A stretch of DNA of 64,000 nucleotides, from positions 22,386,709-22,450,708 of the forward strand of contig CM119264.1 of assembly GCA_051294375.1 (NCBI GenBank), written 5' to 3'. The notes under the pieces are model-generated. The model saw only the letters and a program-made list of their open reading frames with translations, made no database searches and was not told where the DNA came from. Positions 11,701 to 24,248 of this stretch are shown here, one piece after another (within the stretch, counting starts at the first letter, position 1; each line of letters begins with the position of its first letter). The position numbers and the translations under genes were made by a program. This DNA is from Paraspadella gotoi (Eukaryota; Chaetognatha).

Positions 11701-13821
11701 AGAATAAGCAGGAAGAAGCGTGGTCAACCGGGGCGCCCGAATCCATTAAGTTGACATATCAGAAATAATAGAATTTGCTGGCATGACTGCTGGCCTGATG
11801 AGTCGCGACAACCCTCTCCGGGCGAGAAAAGTCGGGAGGAGGAGCAGAGCTACGGCGGCAGGATCGTCTGCGTTTAAAGTACGCGAGACGAGAGGGCTGG
11901 TCCTTTGTTGATTAAGTTTCACCGCTGCATGCAGAGGGCCGAGAGCAGAGTGGTGTGTGCCAGACACGCGTCCTGATTGGGCGGAGGAAGACCGCTCGCT
12001 CGATTGGCTGCCAGACCTTTTGCGCGAACCGTCGCCTCGACGGCTGGATTGACGATCATTCCACCTGCCGTTTGCCGAATGTTTATTAAAATATTAGAAG
12101 ATTATGTTTAAGGAAACTGCAGAGTCAATAGAGCGTGGCTAACGTGGTCACAAACTTCGTCAGATATAATCTTAGTAATTTGTCTTTTTGAGTAAGGTTT
12201 TTTTCACGTTTTTTATATCTATGAAATTGGTACAATCCAATATAAAATTATCCATCCATTGTAATAAATAAGCTATCTTGTCCCTGACTTTGGACAGGCT
12301 TTGGTTGGTTTATGGCCTCCAATCACACTTGCAAGATTAATAACATAACAGGTTTTCTGCAAAAGCTTTAAGATGTTATTTATATCTTATATCTCCCAAC
12401 CCCACAAAACATCAACCTAAAATGGTATAAAGATGATATGTGACTGTGCAGACATACACACTTTTGAGTCTCCGACTATGGACGTTCTCCAAGTTGAATT
12501 CAACAAAGTTTTCAGTGGACCTATCTCTCCATCACTTTATCGTGCGCGTTACCTTCTCTCTTCTCATCTTCCCCTTTACCTTCCTCCACTGACTCACCTT
12601 TCCACCCCCCACTTCACGCAATTAACGACTCCATCAAACATCCTTCCTCTCGGTTCAGGCGGTGTCCCGGCCTGCCCTTCTTCAACTTCAATCAGGATAC
12701 AGCGGTTCTCGGAGGAGACAGAACTTTTTTCAGCCCCAATTTTAATTTCTCGTACTCTTATATACTCTTCTCTCTCTATCGTCGCAGTCGATGCATGGGT
12801 AGATTACTAGCATAGGATTAGAGCTGAGAGCGAGCTCGGGTTACAAAATAAAAGAAATTAGTAAGCAATGGAGACATGAGCAAATCTCTCTCGTCTCGCT
12901 TACTCTCGTCTCTCTCATGCGTGCTTTTCTTCTTTCACCAAGTAGGAACTCTCCTAGCATCTCCACCATTATGTGTTATTCAAATTTTCTCACAAGTATA
13001 CTATGTAGCCAATATTAGTCGGCACCAGAGCCATATCCTAGGCAGACTCAACATTATCACTACTTAATTTTTATTTTTTGATGCAAGCCATGTAAATACC
13101 AATATATAACACCCAACACAATTATATATATATATAATGACCATATGATAAACTCATACTATAATAAAATATAATGATGAGAGAATATAATATTTCATAT
13201 GCAAGCGAGATTACAGACCAGATGCAACGATTGGAAAGAAAAAACAAACGACATCCAAGAGGAGAACTCAAGCAAGGACCCGGTGCATTAAAGTGGATTT
13301 TCTAGAAGAACATTTTCGCGATAAACTTTAATAATCGATCAGGCCCACAAATTGCTTCTGTTGGACCCTTGCTTTCTCGGCTGCGCGTGTGCTTTCGGCA
13401 CTCACTTATTATTGAGTTATAAGAAATTGTGCTTATATTTATTTTAGTAGGTACCTTCCAATACGTAGTATTATTATTTTAGCTAGCTGTACTGGTTATT
13501 CGCTCATTATTATGTATTTTTTTTATTATTGGTTAATTAAAAGTCTGTGAAAGAAAACCCTATCTACTTATCAGTCTTCTCTTTCTTTTGACTATATTTA
13601 ACTTTTATTATCCCTCGACTACTCCTCTATCTTTTTAGCTATCTACCCAACCCTGCTTTATTCCTTGCTTCTCTCCTCTATCTCTTCCCTGTTCTCTTTT
13701 CTTCCCTACTCTCTTTTCCTTTTGTGATTAATTTTTTGTTTTCTTCCCCTCTCTCTCCTCTCTCCTCTCTCTCCTCTCTTCTCTCTCTCCCTCCCCCCCG
13801 CTTTTCTCCCCGGAAGGGTCG
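8712..13821 (+). repeat. Repeat segment A, copy 1
   Basis: The same 5,110 bases recur at 19,139-24,248 with constant offset 10,427 and no difference in any stretch I compared, and inverted at about 43,960-47,945. It contains CT/GA microsatellites, (GAC)n near 10,567-10,592, CpG-rich unique stretches and a 2-kb AT-richer spacer (about 11,800-13,820). Its first 3.1 kb is a diverged reverse copy of segment B. Open frames inside are Ser/Leu or Arg/Glu microsatellite translations; no transposase, reverse transcriptase or other enzyme was seen. Confidence 0.92.
11976..12007 (-). promoter_or_regulatory. CCAAT-box pair in repeat A
   Basis: Two ATTGG words (11,976 and 12,003) lie in CpG-rich DNA beside the spacer. 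In the noisy inverted copy three CCAAT words occur at 37,658, 37,693 and 37,718. NF-Y sites are often spaced this way in animal promoters. Activity is not shown. Confidence 0.3.
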
Positions 13822-15275
13822 CCGACGCGCTCATCCAGGCCAGCAAGTCATTGCCAGGCAATTCTCCTTAATGGATTTCGCGCGGTGACACTGTCCTCCA
13901 TGTACCCTCTCGTCGAGATTGTTTTTGGTGAGAGGCGGAGCGACAGGCGAGGGCGGGGTGGGAAGAGGAGGGGAGGGAATGGGAAGGATATGGGGTCTGT
14001 GGAAAAATAGAAAATAAAGTTGGAATCTCTGAAACACTTGTGGCGGGGCGTGGAGGAATATAATCGAAATAGAAAGTAGCAGAGTTTTAGCCTCGTTGGA
14101 GACGAGAAAAAAAAAAAGGGTTTTTCGTTGGGCAGAAGGGAAGAAAAACTTGGCGACTGGAAACATGATAACCTAATCGAAGACGAAAGTGACATGTCTT
14201 CAAAATGGGACGGGTCTCTTAAATCTTTATTTTTGACTTTTAAATGAAATAAAATTAAAAAATTTATAAATGTGATTTTTTTTTCTCTGTTCATCTCTTA
14301 CTAGGAGGTTTTTTAAAAACCGAGAACAATTCATATAAGTTAATACCCCCTCAGCCGAAACAGCGCTAACGGCGGAAAGCGCCAGGCATTCGTATTCGCT
14401 CGAAAAAAAACCGAGATTGTCTTCAATAAATTTAGCAAAAAAAAAAAAAAAAAAAACAAGGATTCGAGATTTGAGGGTCAAGTCTTGGCATTCGATTCCG
14501 ATACAGCCTCTCAACTCCTGGTCGCGGACGCGAAAAACCCGGCCGGTGCGTCGCAATTTTCGTTTGACGGTGACGGCAGAGAAGGGGGGCAGAGGCGCCT
14601 AGCGGCCAATCTCCCGATCGGCGAAAAAACTCTCTTCGCTTCCGACAATTTTCACCCTCGCAACCTCATCTCTCAAAGGCGAGAGTGTCCGGCTCAATAG
14701 ATAGTCGCTTCTCTTTCTCGGCCTCTATTATCAATTTATTTCTTCACAACGCCAGTCATTGGTCGGAATCGTCGCGCTTCGGACAGGGTGGAAGTAGACG
14801 GGAGACGTCAATTGCGTCAATTTGACTCGGCGGAAAGTTTTTGTTGTTTTTGTACGTTAATTTGTTGTGTTTTTTCCAGCTCGTTTCCCGTCAATGGGGT
14901 TTCTGATTTGCGATTTCTTTATCTCAGGCTTTGTTTTTTTTATTTGCAGTGTAACTTTGTTGTTGTTGCTGTTTTGTCTTCACATAAACTACAATAGACT
15001 ACATTAAGACGACGCGAGTCATAACCTTCGTTATTAGTCTTCTTCCTTGTCGTCGCGTCGTTTCGTCGTCGTCATCGTAAATCGTCGGCATCGGGAATTA
15101 AGAGACCGAGAAAAAAAAATGAGTTAAATTGAAGTGCGGGCGGTCCTTTTGCCTCCCAATCAGTTACCTGATATGATTTACGTCGTCGCGGGAAGGAAAT
15201 TGGCGACCGAGGGAGAGAGAGAGAAAAAAAAAGAAACGGAAATGGACGATAATGGTCTACTCTCTCCTCCTCTCT

Positions 15276-15332
<57 letters not shown>

Positions 15333-15508
15333 GGACCGTCTCCATTTTGAATGTTGCCATTTGAGGTCGTTGAGACATAAACTCTTACATCTCTTTACCC
15401 CTGTTCAAAAAAAAAGTTTAATTTTAAAATTATTTTTTTGGGGGAAGAGGACTGTGGTGGTGGGTTCCATCCGAAATCGATGGCTCCCTCTATTCTCTCT
15501 CCTCGGCT

Positions 15509-15540
<32 letters not shown>

Positions 15541-15560
15541 CTCCTTCTCTCTTCTCTCTC

Positions 15561-15605
<45 letters not shown>

Positions 15606-16435
15606 TCCGTTCCTCTCTTCTTCCATCTCTTCTCGATATTGGAATGACCGATAAATAAAAGCTCGTTCAAACGAGATTTCCGCCCCAAATCCCCGCCTAA
15701 GCCTCGCATGGAGAATTGAGGTTTTGAGACTTTTTGTTTTTTCTCTTATTCGGGGCAGTTTTGCCCATACACGTCGCGGCGCGCGTGTGCGGCCAGCGCG
15801 CGAGAAGGAGACGAGGAGAGAGAGAGAGGGAGAGAGCAGAGACGAGAGAGAGAGAGACGGAGAGAGAGAGATGAGGAAGAGAGAGAGAGAGAGAGAAAAG
15901 AAAAAGAGAGATAAATAGAAAGAGAGAGAAAGAGAGATGATAGAAAGAAAGAAGGGAGAGAGAGACCTTCGAGTCCTTCGTTAACCTCTCATTTTCCGCG
16001 GGGGCGAGAGAAGGGGCGCCTTCATCATGAGGGGTTTCAAAACAAAAAAGTGAAGGCGAAGGAGGGAGAGAAGCGGAAATGGCAGTAAGCGGAAATGGGA
16101 GGACGGAAATAGAGGTTGAATTGGAAAAGGTTAAAGTCTAGAGAGCAGGAGAGAGAGAGAGAGAGAGAGAGAGATGAGAGAGAGCAGAGAGAAAGAGAGA
16201 GATAAAGGGAGAAAGAGAGAGAGAGAGTGAGGAGAGAAAGAGTAAATGCAAAAAACGTTTTTAACGCAAGCACCGTTAAGTTAAAATCAACTACAGTAGA
16301 AACGAGCCCATAAAAACCCTTCGCAACTCGTCGAAAAGAAAAAATTGTTTGGCGAGTTTTCTGAATCTCCACCGAGGTCGTTTATGCATTAATGGCCTCA
16401 GTCGTCTCTCTCTCTCTTCTCTCTCTCTCTCTCTC

Positions 16436-16483
<48 letters not shown>

Positions 16484-16555
16484 CTCCGAAACATGCGAGA
16501 ATGGAATGAAACATCGAATTTGCATTCGAGTCTTCGCGAGTCGACCTTGAGTTCG

Positions 16556-16608
16556 GCAGCGGAATTGAACCCGCATCTTTGCATCTACGTTCTGACTGCG
16601 CCGATCTT
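16556..16608 (-). other. Pol III box-like element inside repeat B
   Basis: On the minus strand GATCGGCGCAGTC resembles an A box and GCGGGTTCAATTCCGC resembles a tRNA T arm (4-bp stem, TTCAATT loop). The boxes are too close for a whole tRNA. The element recurs in the B copies near 26,890-26,935 (minus), 31,165-31,215 (plus) and 41,040-41,092 (plus). A truncated tRNA-derived sequence is the best guess. Confidence 0.28.
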
Positions 16609-16688
16609 TTTCTGATTCCCGCCGCTGCCACCTCCGCTAACGCCGCCACCGGCGTAGCCTCCGACCGCCACTGGCCTGCTTCCGCCCT

Positions 16689-16696
16689 TGACGTCA
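16689..16696. promoter_or_regulatory. Perfect CRE palindrome in repeat B
   Basis: TGACGTCA, the CREB/ATF palindrome, sits in the CpG-rich part of B and is kept in the clean inverted copy near 40,950. Function is unproven. Confidence 0.3.
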
Positions 16697-16895
16697 GACG
16701 CTGCCAATGCGAGCAACGCTTCAGCGCCTCACAAAACACTTTGCCGACCTTTCCTGCCTCGATAGTCTTGAAAGCGACTTAAGCTCTAAAGTTTCTTTTT
16801 CTTTCCGATTTTGAGAACAAATGTTTTCTCTCTTTGTCTTCTTTTTCTCTGTCTTTTTTGTCTCTGTCTCTCTCTCTCTCATCTCTCGCTCTCCT

Positions 16896-16954
<59 letters not shown>

Positions 16955-18221
16955 CCTTCCCTCTCTCCGCGTAACGTTCTCCAGAGTTTAGTTTTCGACG
17001 ACGTAATCCAAATCAGGATTCTCTTCTCCATCCGAAGACCCTCGATTTCTTCCAAGTTCGTTTCTGCTTTTTATCATCGCTCCGTTGTTATTGTTATCGG
17101 TCGCCGTCGTTTCGTCGCCTCGTCGTCGTCGACCCCCACGAGCCACCGGTCTGTAATGCAGGAGAGCGTTAACGGGATTATTCGAGCAGAAAGGCCCATT
17201 TGCCTTTTCTAATGGCCGACGACCGAAGCGAGGGCGCTGAGAACGGCGTCTTTTCTAGAGCTGGCGGTGGGGGAGGGGGACTGCGATTGAGAGGGGGAGT
17301 CGTTTAAAGCTGCCGGGCGTGCGGGAGGGACGCGAAAGGGGTTGCGGATTGCACGGCTGAGTTGCGATTTCGCTGGGACTAAGGACCGGGGTACCGCGGG
17401 ATCGGAACGGATGACAGGAAGAAGGGACTGAGGGGAGTTGAGCATGGACGAAGGCTAAAAGAAACGCCGGTATTTACGGCTTCTGATGAAGGAACGGACG
17501 ACCGCCGACGACTGAGCGACACGACGACGACGACGACTCGCTGATTGGATTTGATGGCATCAACAATGGCAATTTAGTCAGCGAGGATTGGAGTGGCTGA
17601 GATGAGAGATAGGAACGTTCGTGGTGGTCTGAGATGGCATCGACCGGTTTCGTGACTCGTCTTTTTCATGTTCTTAGTTCATTTCTGGCCGAATTGCTCA
17701 GCCTTTTGTCTTATATTATCGTCATTTGTCATTGTCATTTAAATCGTCAAGCTTTATCATCGCTCTCAAAAAAAAGTGAACTGGCTCTTTGCAATCTCGA
17801 TTTATTTCATTAGTATACTTATTTCCTTCAAAGTGTAGAGATAGACTTTTTTATTCTGCGTAATTTTTAGTTACAGGTTGGTTACAAAATTAGTAAAAAC
17901 ATTATCAGTGCGGGGACATAGTACATATTTTTTTGATCGAACCCAAAAAATTAATTGTCAGTCAAGTAAAATTAAATATATATTTATGCAGACCCATTCG
18001 AAATCTAAATTCAGCGTTGTTTAAACAACATTGCTCCAGTCAGGAGCTAAATTCCACTCCTCTTTTCCCTCAAAAATTTAGGCCTCTTCGGCTCCTCGAT
18101 GGGACGAGGGGAGCAAAACAAGATTCGTTGACGCGGAGAAAAGGTTTGAACTCTTGAACTTTTCTTATTTGGAAGCGTCCGTGATGGGAAGACCAATCAA
18201 AGGCGAGAGGAGGGGTAGAGG

Positions 18222-18255
<34 letters not shown>

Positions 18256-18345
18256 GAGAGGAGAGAGAGAGAGAGAGACGAGAGGAGAGAGAGAGAGAAG
18301 AGAGAGAGAGTATATGTAAAGTTACATTTCCAAATGGTGGCGAGA

Positions 18346-18370
18346 NNNNNNNNNNNNNNNNNNNNNNNNN
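18346..18370. other. Gap of exactly 25 N at a palindrome turn
   Basis: Sequence on the right is the reverse complement of sequence on the left, so the gap sits at the centre of a foldback. Confidence 0.97.
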
Positions 18371-18403
<33 letters not shown>

Positions 18404-19138
18404 CCCCTCCTCTCGACCCCTTTGATTGGTCTTCCCATCACCGACGCTTCCAAATAAAGAAAAGTTCAAAGTTCAAACTTTTCCGCGTCACGAATCTTGT
18501 TTTGCTCCCCTCGTCCCATCGAGGAGCGAGACCTACTTTTTGAGGGAAAAGAGGAGTGGAATTTTAGTCCCTGAGCTGGAGCAATGTTGTTTAAAACCTG
18601 AATTTAGATTTCGATGGGTTGCATAATATATATTTAATTTTATTGATGACATTAATTTTTTTGTTCGATCAAAAAAATATGTACTATGTCCCCGCACTGA
18701 TAATGTTTTACTATTTTGTAACCAACTGTAACTAAAAATTACGCAGAATAAAAAAGTCTATTCTACACTTTTGAGTAAATAAGTATACCTAATGAAACTA
18801 ATGAGATTGCAAAGAGCCAGTTCACTTTTTTGAGAGCATGATAAAGCTTGACGATTGAAATGACAATGACATGACGATATATAAGACAAAAGGCTGAGCA
18901 ACGCCAGAAATGAACTAAGAGACATGAAAAAGACGAGTCACGAAACGGTCGATGCCATCTCAACCAACCACGAACGATTCCATCTCTCATCTCAGCCGAC
19001 TCCAATCCTCGCTGACAATTCCATTGTTGATGCCATCAAATCCATCAGCGAGGTCGTCGTCGTCGTCGTTGTCCTCGTCGTCGGCGTCGTCCCGTTCCTT
19101 CACAGAAGCCGTAAATACCGGCGTTCTTTTACCCCCCC
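18371..19138 (-). repeat. Inverted partial copy of B end
   Basis: Reverse complement of about 17,460-18,310 with scattered indels. It ends abruptly at 19,138, where A copy 2 begins. Confidence 0.88.
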
Positions 19139-22100
19139 GCTCTTCTTGATCATCTGACAACAACTTTCTCTTCTCCCTCCCTCTCTCTCCTTCCTACTAA
19201 CTCTCTTTCCCTCAACTCCTCATCTCCCTTCGTTTCTCTCTCCCTTCTCTACTTTCCTCTTACCTTCTCACAATTCTTCTCTTCCTCTCCTCCTTCCCCT
19301 CACTTTCTTCTGTTTCTGATAAACTTCGCTTCTTCATTGACTTGTCAAGGCGTTCCCCTCTCTCGCTCCCCGCCGGGAAATATGAGACGGATGCAGTAGA
19401 CTGTAATGTTGGATCCTGGTAGGGTGGCTCGTTCCTCTCCTGCCTCTGTTACTGTCTCTATCTCTTCCTCTCTGGGTAAAAGATCTATTCCTTCACATGA
19501 CTTAATCTATTTTACTACTGCTTTTTCTGTATTCTACTCTCTCTCTCTCTCTCTCACTCTCACTCTCTTCTCTCTCCTCATTTCTCTCGTCTCTCCCGTA
19601 GCTATACAAATCTCCTCTCCTCTCTCTCTCCTTTTTTCTTCGCCGCTGGACCGCAACGCTGCGCCGCGACGTTATGGGCAAACTGCCCGAGAGCGAAAAG
19701 TCCAAAACCTCAATTTCCATGCAGGTTAGAGGGGGATTGGGGCGGAAATTCGTTGTGACGCAGTGCTTATTATTTAATGGGTCAAGTCAATTATTCGATG
19801 AGAGCATTGTCGTCGAGAGAAACGTAGGGAACGGATTAGAGATAGATCTAGACCAGACGGCGAAGATCGAGACAGAACGGACTGAGACGGTGGGATGTTT
19901 AGAGCATGTAATTGAACGAGACCATCGACTATATGACCGCCAACGTCTCGCGGGCAAGACTATCATGCTGCTATGACCAGCTTCTCCATTACGAGTGTAA
20001 CTATGCGCTAAACGGTGTATAAGTAGCTCTGACTTAGGCACAGCTACGTATTGTGTCACGTAACCGCGCGTGCTTGATAAAATATCTGAGAGGAGAGAAG
20101 AAAGATGAGAGAGAAGCAGAGGTCCAGGCCCGAGAGGGAGACCGGCGAGTGAGGAAGATAAGAATGATTTCTTTTATTCAACCAACTTGATGGACTGGGA
20201 ACGCAGACTGGGATTCCTTGAGATTGGAATCCTGATTGAGAAAAAAGATAAAAAAAAGGGGATGAGAAAAAAAAACGGGAAAAAAAAGAAAAAGAGAGAG
20301 AGGAGAACGGAGTAGCACGAGCGGAGGGGAACGGAGATGAGGAGGCGAGAGACGGATGCGAGGAGATGGGACTGACCCGAGAAGAATTACGGGAAGCGGA
20401 GGAGAGAGAGGACGGAGAAGAGAAGAGAAGAAGACCGGAAGAGGAGGAGATGAGGAGAGAGGAGAGAAGAGAGGAGAAGAAGAAGAGAGAGACGAGAGAG
20501 AGGGAGAGAGAGTTGAGATGAGGAGAGACAAGAGATGGAGGGAGCAATGGAGCGCTAGAGAGAACGAGAGGGGCAGAGAGAGGCAAGATCGAATTTGCGC
20601 GAAATGAGAACTCCCCACCAGTACCTCTTCCAAGAAAAAAGTAAAATACTCGTGTTTTCGAACAGGTTAAAAGAGATGTAAAGTTTATGTCTCAACGACC
20701 TCAAATGGAACATTTCAAATGGAGGACGGTCAGAGAGAGAGAGAGAGAGAGAGAGAAGAGGCAGCAGAAGAGAGAGCAGAGAGCATGAGAGAGAGAGAGA
20801 GAATCGACGAGAAGAACAATTAATGCGTACGCAATTTCCGTTTCTGTTTTTTTCTCTCTCTCTCCCTCGCGTCGCCAATCTCCTTCCCCACAGCGGTAAA
20901 TCATACAGGTAACTGATTGGGAGGCAAAAGGGCCCGCCCACTTCAATTAACATTTTTTTTTCTCGAGTCTCTTAATCCGATGCCGACGATTTTACGATGA
21001 CGACGACGACGACGACGACAGTGACAAGGAAGAAGACTAAGATACGAGAGAGGTTATGAACATCGCGTCGTCCTAATGTAGTCTCTTTATTGTAGTTATG
21101 TGAAGAACAACAAAAACGAGCAACAACAAGAACAAAAGTTAACACCCCTGAGAATAAAAAAAACAAAGCTGAGATGAAAAGAAAATCGCGAATCAACACC
21201 CATTGAAGCGCTGAAAAAAGACAAAACAATTACCACGCAAAAACAACAAGCAATTCCGAGTCAAATTGACCAAATTGACGTCTCCTTGTCTTACTTCACC
21301 CTGTCGAAGGCGGACGGTTTACCGACAATGACTTGGCGTTGTGAAGGAAATAAACTTCTGACAATAAGAGGCCGAAGAAAGCAGAGCGACGTCAGAGCCC
21401 GGACACTCTCGCTTTGAGAGTATGAGGTGCGAGGGTTTCGCGATCGGAGATTTGGCCGCAGCGCCTCTGCCCCCCCCTCTTCTGCCGGTCACCGTCAACG
21501 AAATTGCGACGCACCCCGGGTTTTTCGCGTCGCGACCGCGAGTTGAGAGGCCTTATGCGGAACTCGAATCCAAGGACTGGACCACTCATCTCGAATCCTT
21601 GCTTTTTTTTTTTTTTTTTTTGCTTATTTATATACTGAGACAATCTCGGTTTTCGAGCGAATACGATGCCTGCGACCTTTTCCGCCGTTAGCGCTGTTTG
21701 GCTTTGGCTTTAACTTTAGCTGTCCATCGGAGGTTTTTTTTTAAACCGTCTAGTAAGAGATGACCAGAAAAAAGATCAAATTTAATAAATTTTTAATATT
21801 TATTTCATGTAACAAGTCAAATAAAGATTTTAAAGGCAGACCTCCCATATGTTGCAAGCGACAATGTCATTTCGTATCGATGAGTCCATGTTTCCCGAGT
21901 CGCCAAGTTTCTCCCTCGCCAAACGAAACCCTTTTTTTTCTCGTCTCCACGAGTGCATAAAACTCTGCTTACTCTATTTCGTTCATATTCCCACGGCCGC
22001 ACAGTGTTTCAGACTCCAACTTTATTCTTCTATTCTCTCCACCCCCCCCTCATTCCCTTCCCTCCCCTACCTCTTCCCCCCCCCTACGCCTGTCCTCCCC

Positions 22101-24248
22101 CTCACCAAAACAATCTCGACGAGAAAGAGAATAAGCAGGAAGAAGCGTGGTCAACCGGGGCGCCCGAATCCATTAAGTTGACATATCAGAAATAATAGAA
22201 TTTGCTGGCATGACTGCTGGCCTGATGAGTCGCGACAACCCTCTCCGGGCGAGAAAAGTCGGGAGGAGGAGCAGAGCTACGGCGGCAGGATCGTCTGCGT
22301 TTAAAGTACGCGAGACGAGAGGGCTGGTCCTTTGTTGATTAAGTTTCACCGCTGCATGCAGAGGGCCGAGAGCAGAGTGGTGTGTGCCAGACACGCGTCC
22401 TGATTGGGCGGAGGAAGACCGCTCGCTCGATTGGCTGCCAGACCTTTTGCGCGAACCGTCGCCTCGACGGCTGGATTGACGATCATTCCACCTGCCGTTT
22501 GCCGAATGTTTATTAAAATATTAGAAGATTATGTTTAAGGAAACTGCAGAGTCAATAGAGCGTGGCTAACGTGGTCACAAACTTCGTCAGATATAATCTT
22601 AGTAATTTGTCTTTTTGAGTAAGGTTTTTTTCACGTTTTTTATATCTATGAAATTGGTACAATCCAATATAAAATTATCCATCCATTGTAATAAATAAGC
22701 TATCTTGTCCCTGACTTTGGACAGGCTTTGGTTGGTTTATGGCCTCCAATCACACTTGCAAGATTAATAACATAACAGGTTTTCTGCAAAAGCTTTAAGA
22801 TGTTATTTATATCTTATATCTCCCAACCCCACAAAACATCAACCTAAAATGGTATAAAGATGATATGTGACTGTGCAGACATACACACTTTTGAGTCTCC
22901 GACTATGGACGTTCTCCAAGTTGAATTCAACAAAGTTTTCAGTGGACCTATCTCTCCATCACTTTATCGTGCGCGTTACCTTCTCTCTTCTCATCTTCCC
23001 CTTTACCTTCCTCCACTGACTCACCTTTCCACCCCCCACTTCACGCAATTAACGACTCCATCAAACATCCTTCCTCTCGGTTCAGGCGGTGTCCCGGCCT
23101 GCCCTTCTTCAACTTCAATCAGGATACAGCGGTTCTCGGAGGAGACAGAACTTTTTTCAGCCCCAATTTTAATTTCTCGTACTCTTATATACTCTTCTCT
23201 CTCTATCGTCGCAGTCGATGCATGGGTAGATTACTAGCATAGGATTAGAGCTGAGAGCGAGCTCGGGTTACAAAATAAAAGAAATTAGTAAGCAATGGAG
23301 ACATGAGCAAATCTCTCTCGTCTCGCTTACTCTCGTCTCTCTCATGCGTGCTTTTCTTCTTTCACCAAGTAGGAACTCTCCTAGCATCTCCACCATTATG
23401 TGTTATTCAAATTTTCTCACAAGTATACTATGTAGCCAATATTAGTCGGCACCAGAGCCATATCCTAGGCAGACTCAACATTATCACTACTTAATTTTTA
23501 TTTTTTGATGCAAGCCATGTAAATACCAATATATAACACCCAACACAATTATATATATATATAATGACCATATGATAAACTCATACTATAATAAAATATA
23601 ATGATGAGAGAATATAATATTTCATATGCAAGCGAGATTACAGACCAGATGCAACGATTGGAAAGAAAAAACAAACGACATCCAAGAGGAGAACTCAAGC
23701 AAGGACCCGGTGCATTAAAGTGGATTTTCTAGAAGAACATTTTCGCGATAAACTTTAATAATCGATCAGGCCCACAAATTGCTTCTGTTGGACCCTTGCT
23801 TTCTCGGCTGCGCGTGTGCTTTCGGCACTCACTTATTATTGAGTTATAAGAAATTGTGCTTATATTTATTTTAGTAGGTACCTTCCAATACGTAGTATTA
23901 TTATTTTAGCTAGCTGTACTGGTTATTCGCTCATTATTATGTATTTTTTTTATTATTGGTTAATTAAAAGTCTGTGAAAGAAAACCCTATCTACTTATCA
24001 GTCTTCTCTTTCTTTTGACTATATTTAACTTTTATTATCCCTCGACTACTCCTCTATCTTTTTAGCTATCTACCCAACCCTGCTTTATTCCTTGCTTCTC
24101 TCCTCTATCTCTTCCCTGTTCTCTTTTCTTCCCTACTCTCTTTTCCTTTTGTGATTAATTTTTTGTTTTCTTCCCCTCTCTCTCCTCTCTCCTCTCTCTC
24201 CTCTCTTCTCTCTCTCCCTCCCCCCCGCTTTTCTCCCCGGAAGGGTCG
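19139..24248 (+). repeat. Repeat segment A, copy 2
   Basis: Direct copy of 8,712-13,821 with constant offset; every translated frame is the same in both. Divergence starts abruptly after the GGAAGGGTCGC word. Confidence 0.93.

Larger units (their letters stand above)
13822..18345 (+). repeat. Repeat segment B, copy 1
   Basis: A 4.5-kb segment with at least six CT/GA tracts separated by conserved CpG-rich stretches. Bases about 15,670-18,345 match 39,301-41,980 inverted with a constant coordinate sum of 57,646. Noisy copies lie at 24,249-27,808 (direct), 29,790-33,826 and 34,320-34,859 (inverted). The left half (13,826-16,500) is a diverged inverted copy of A. No protein-coding gene was recognised. 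Confidence 0.9.
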
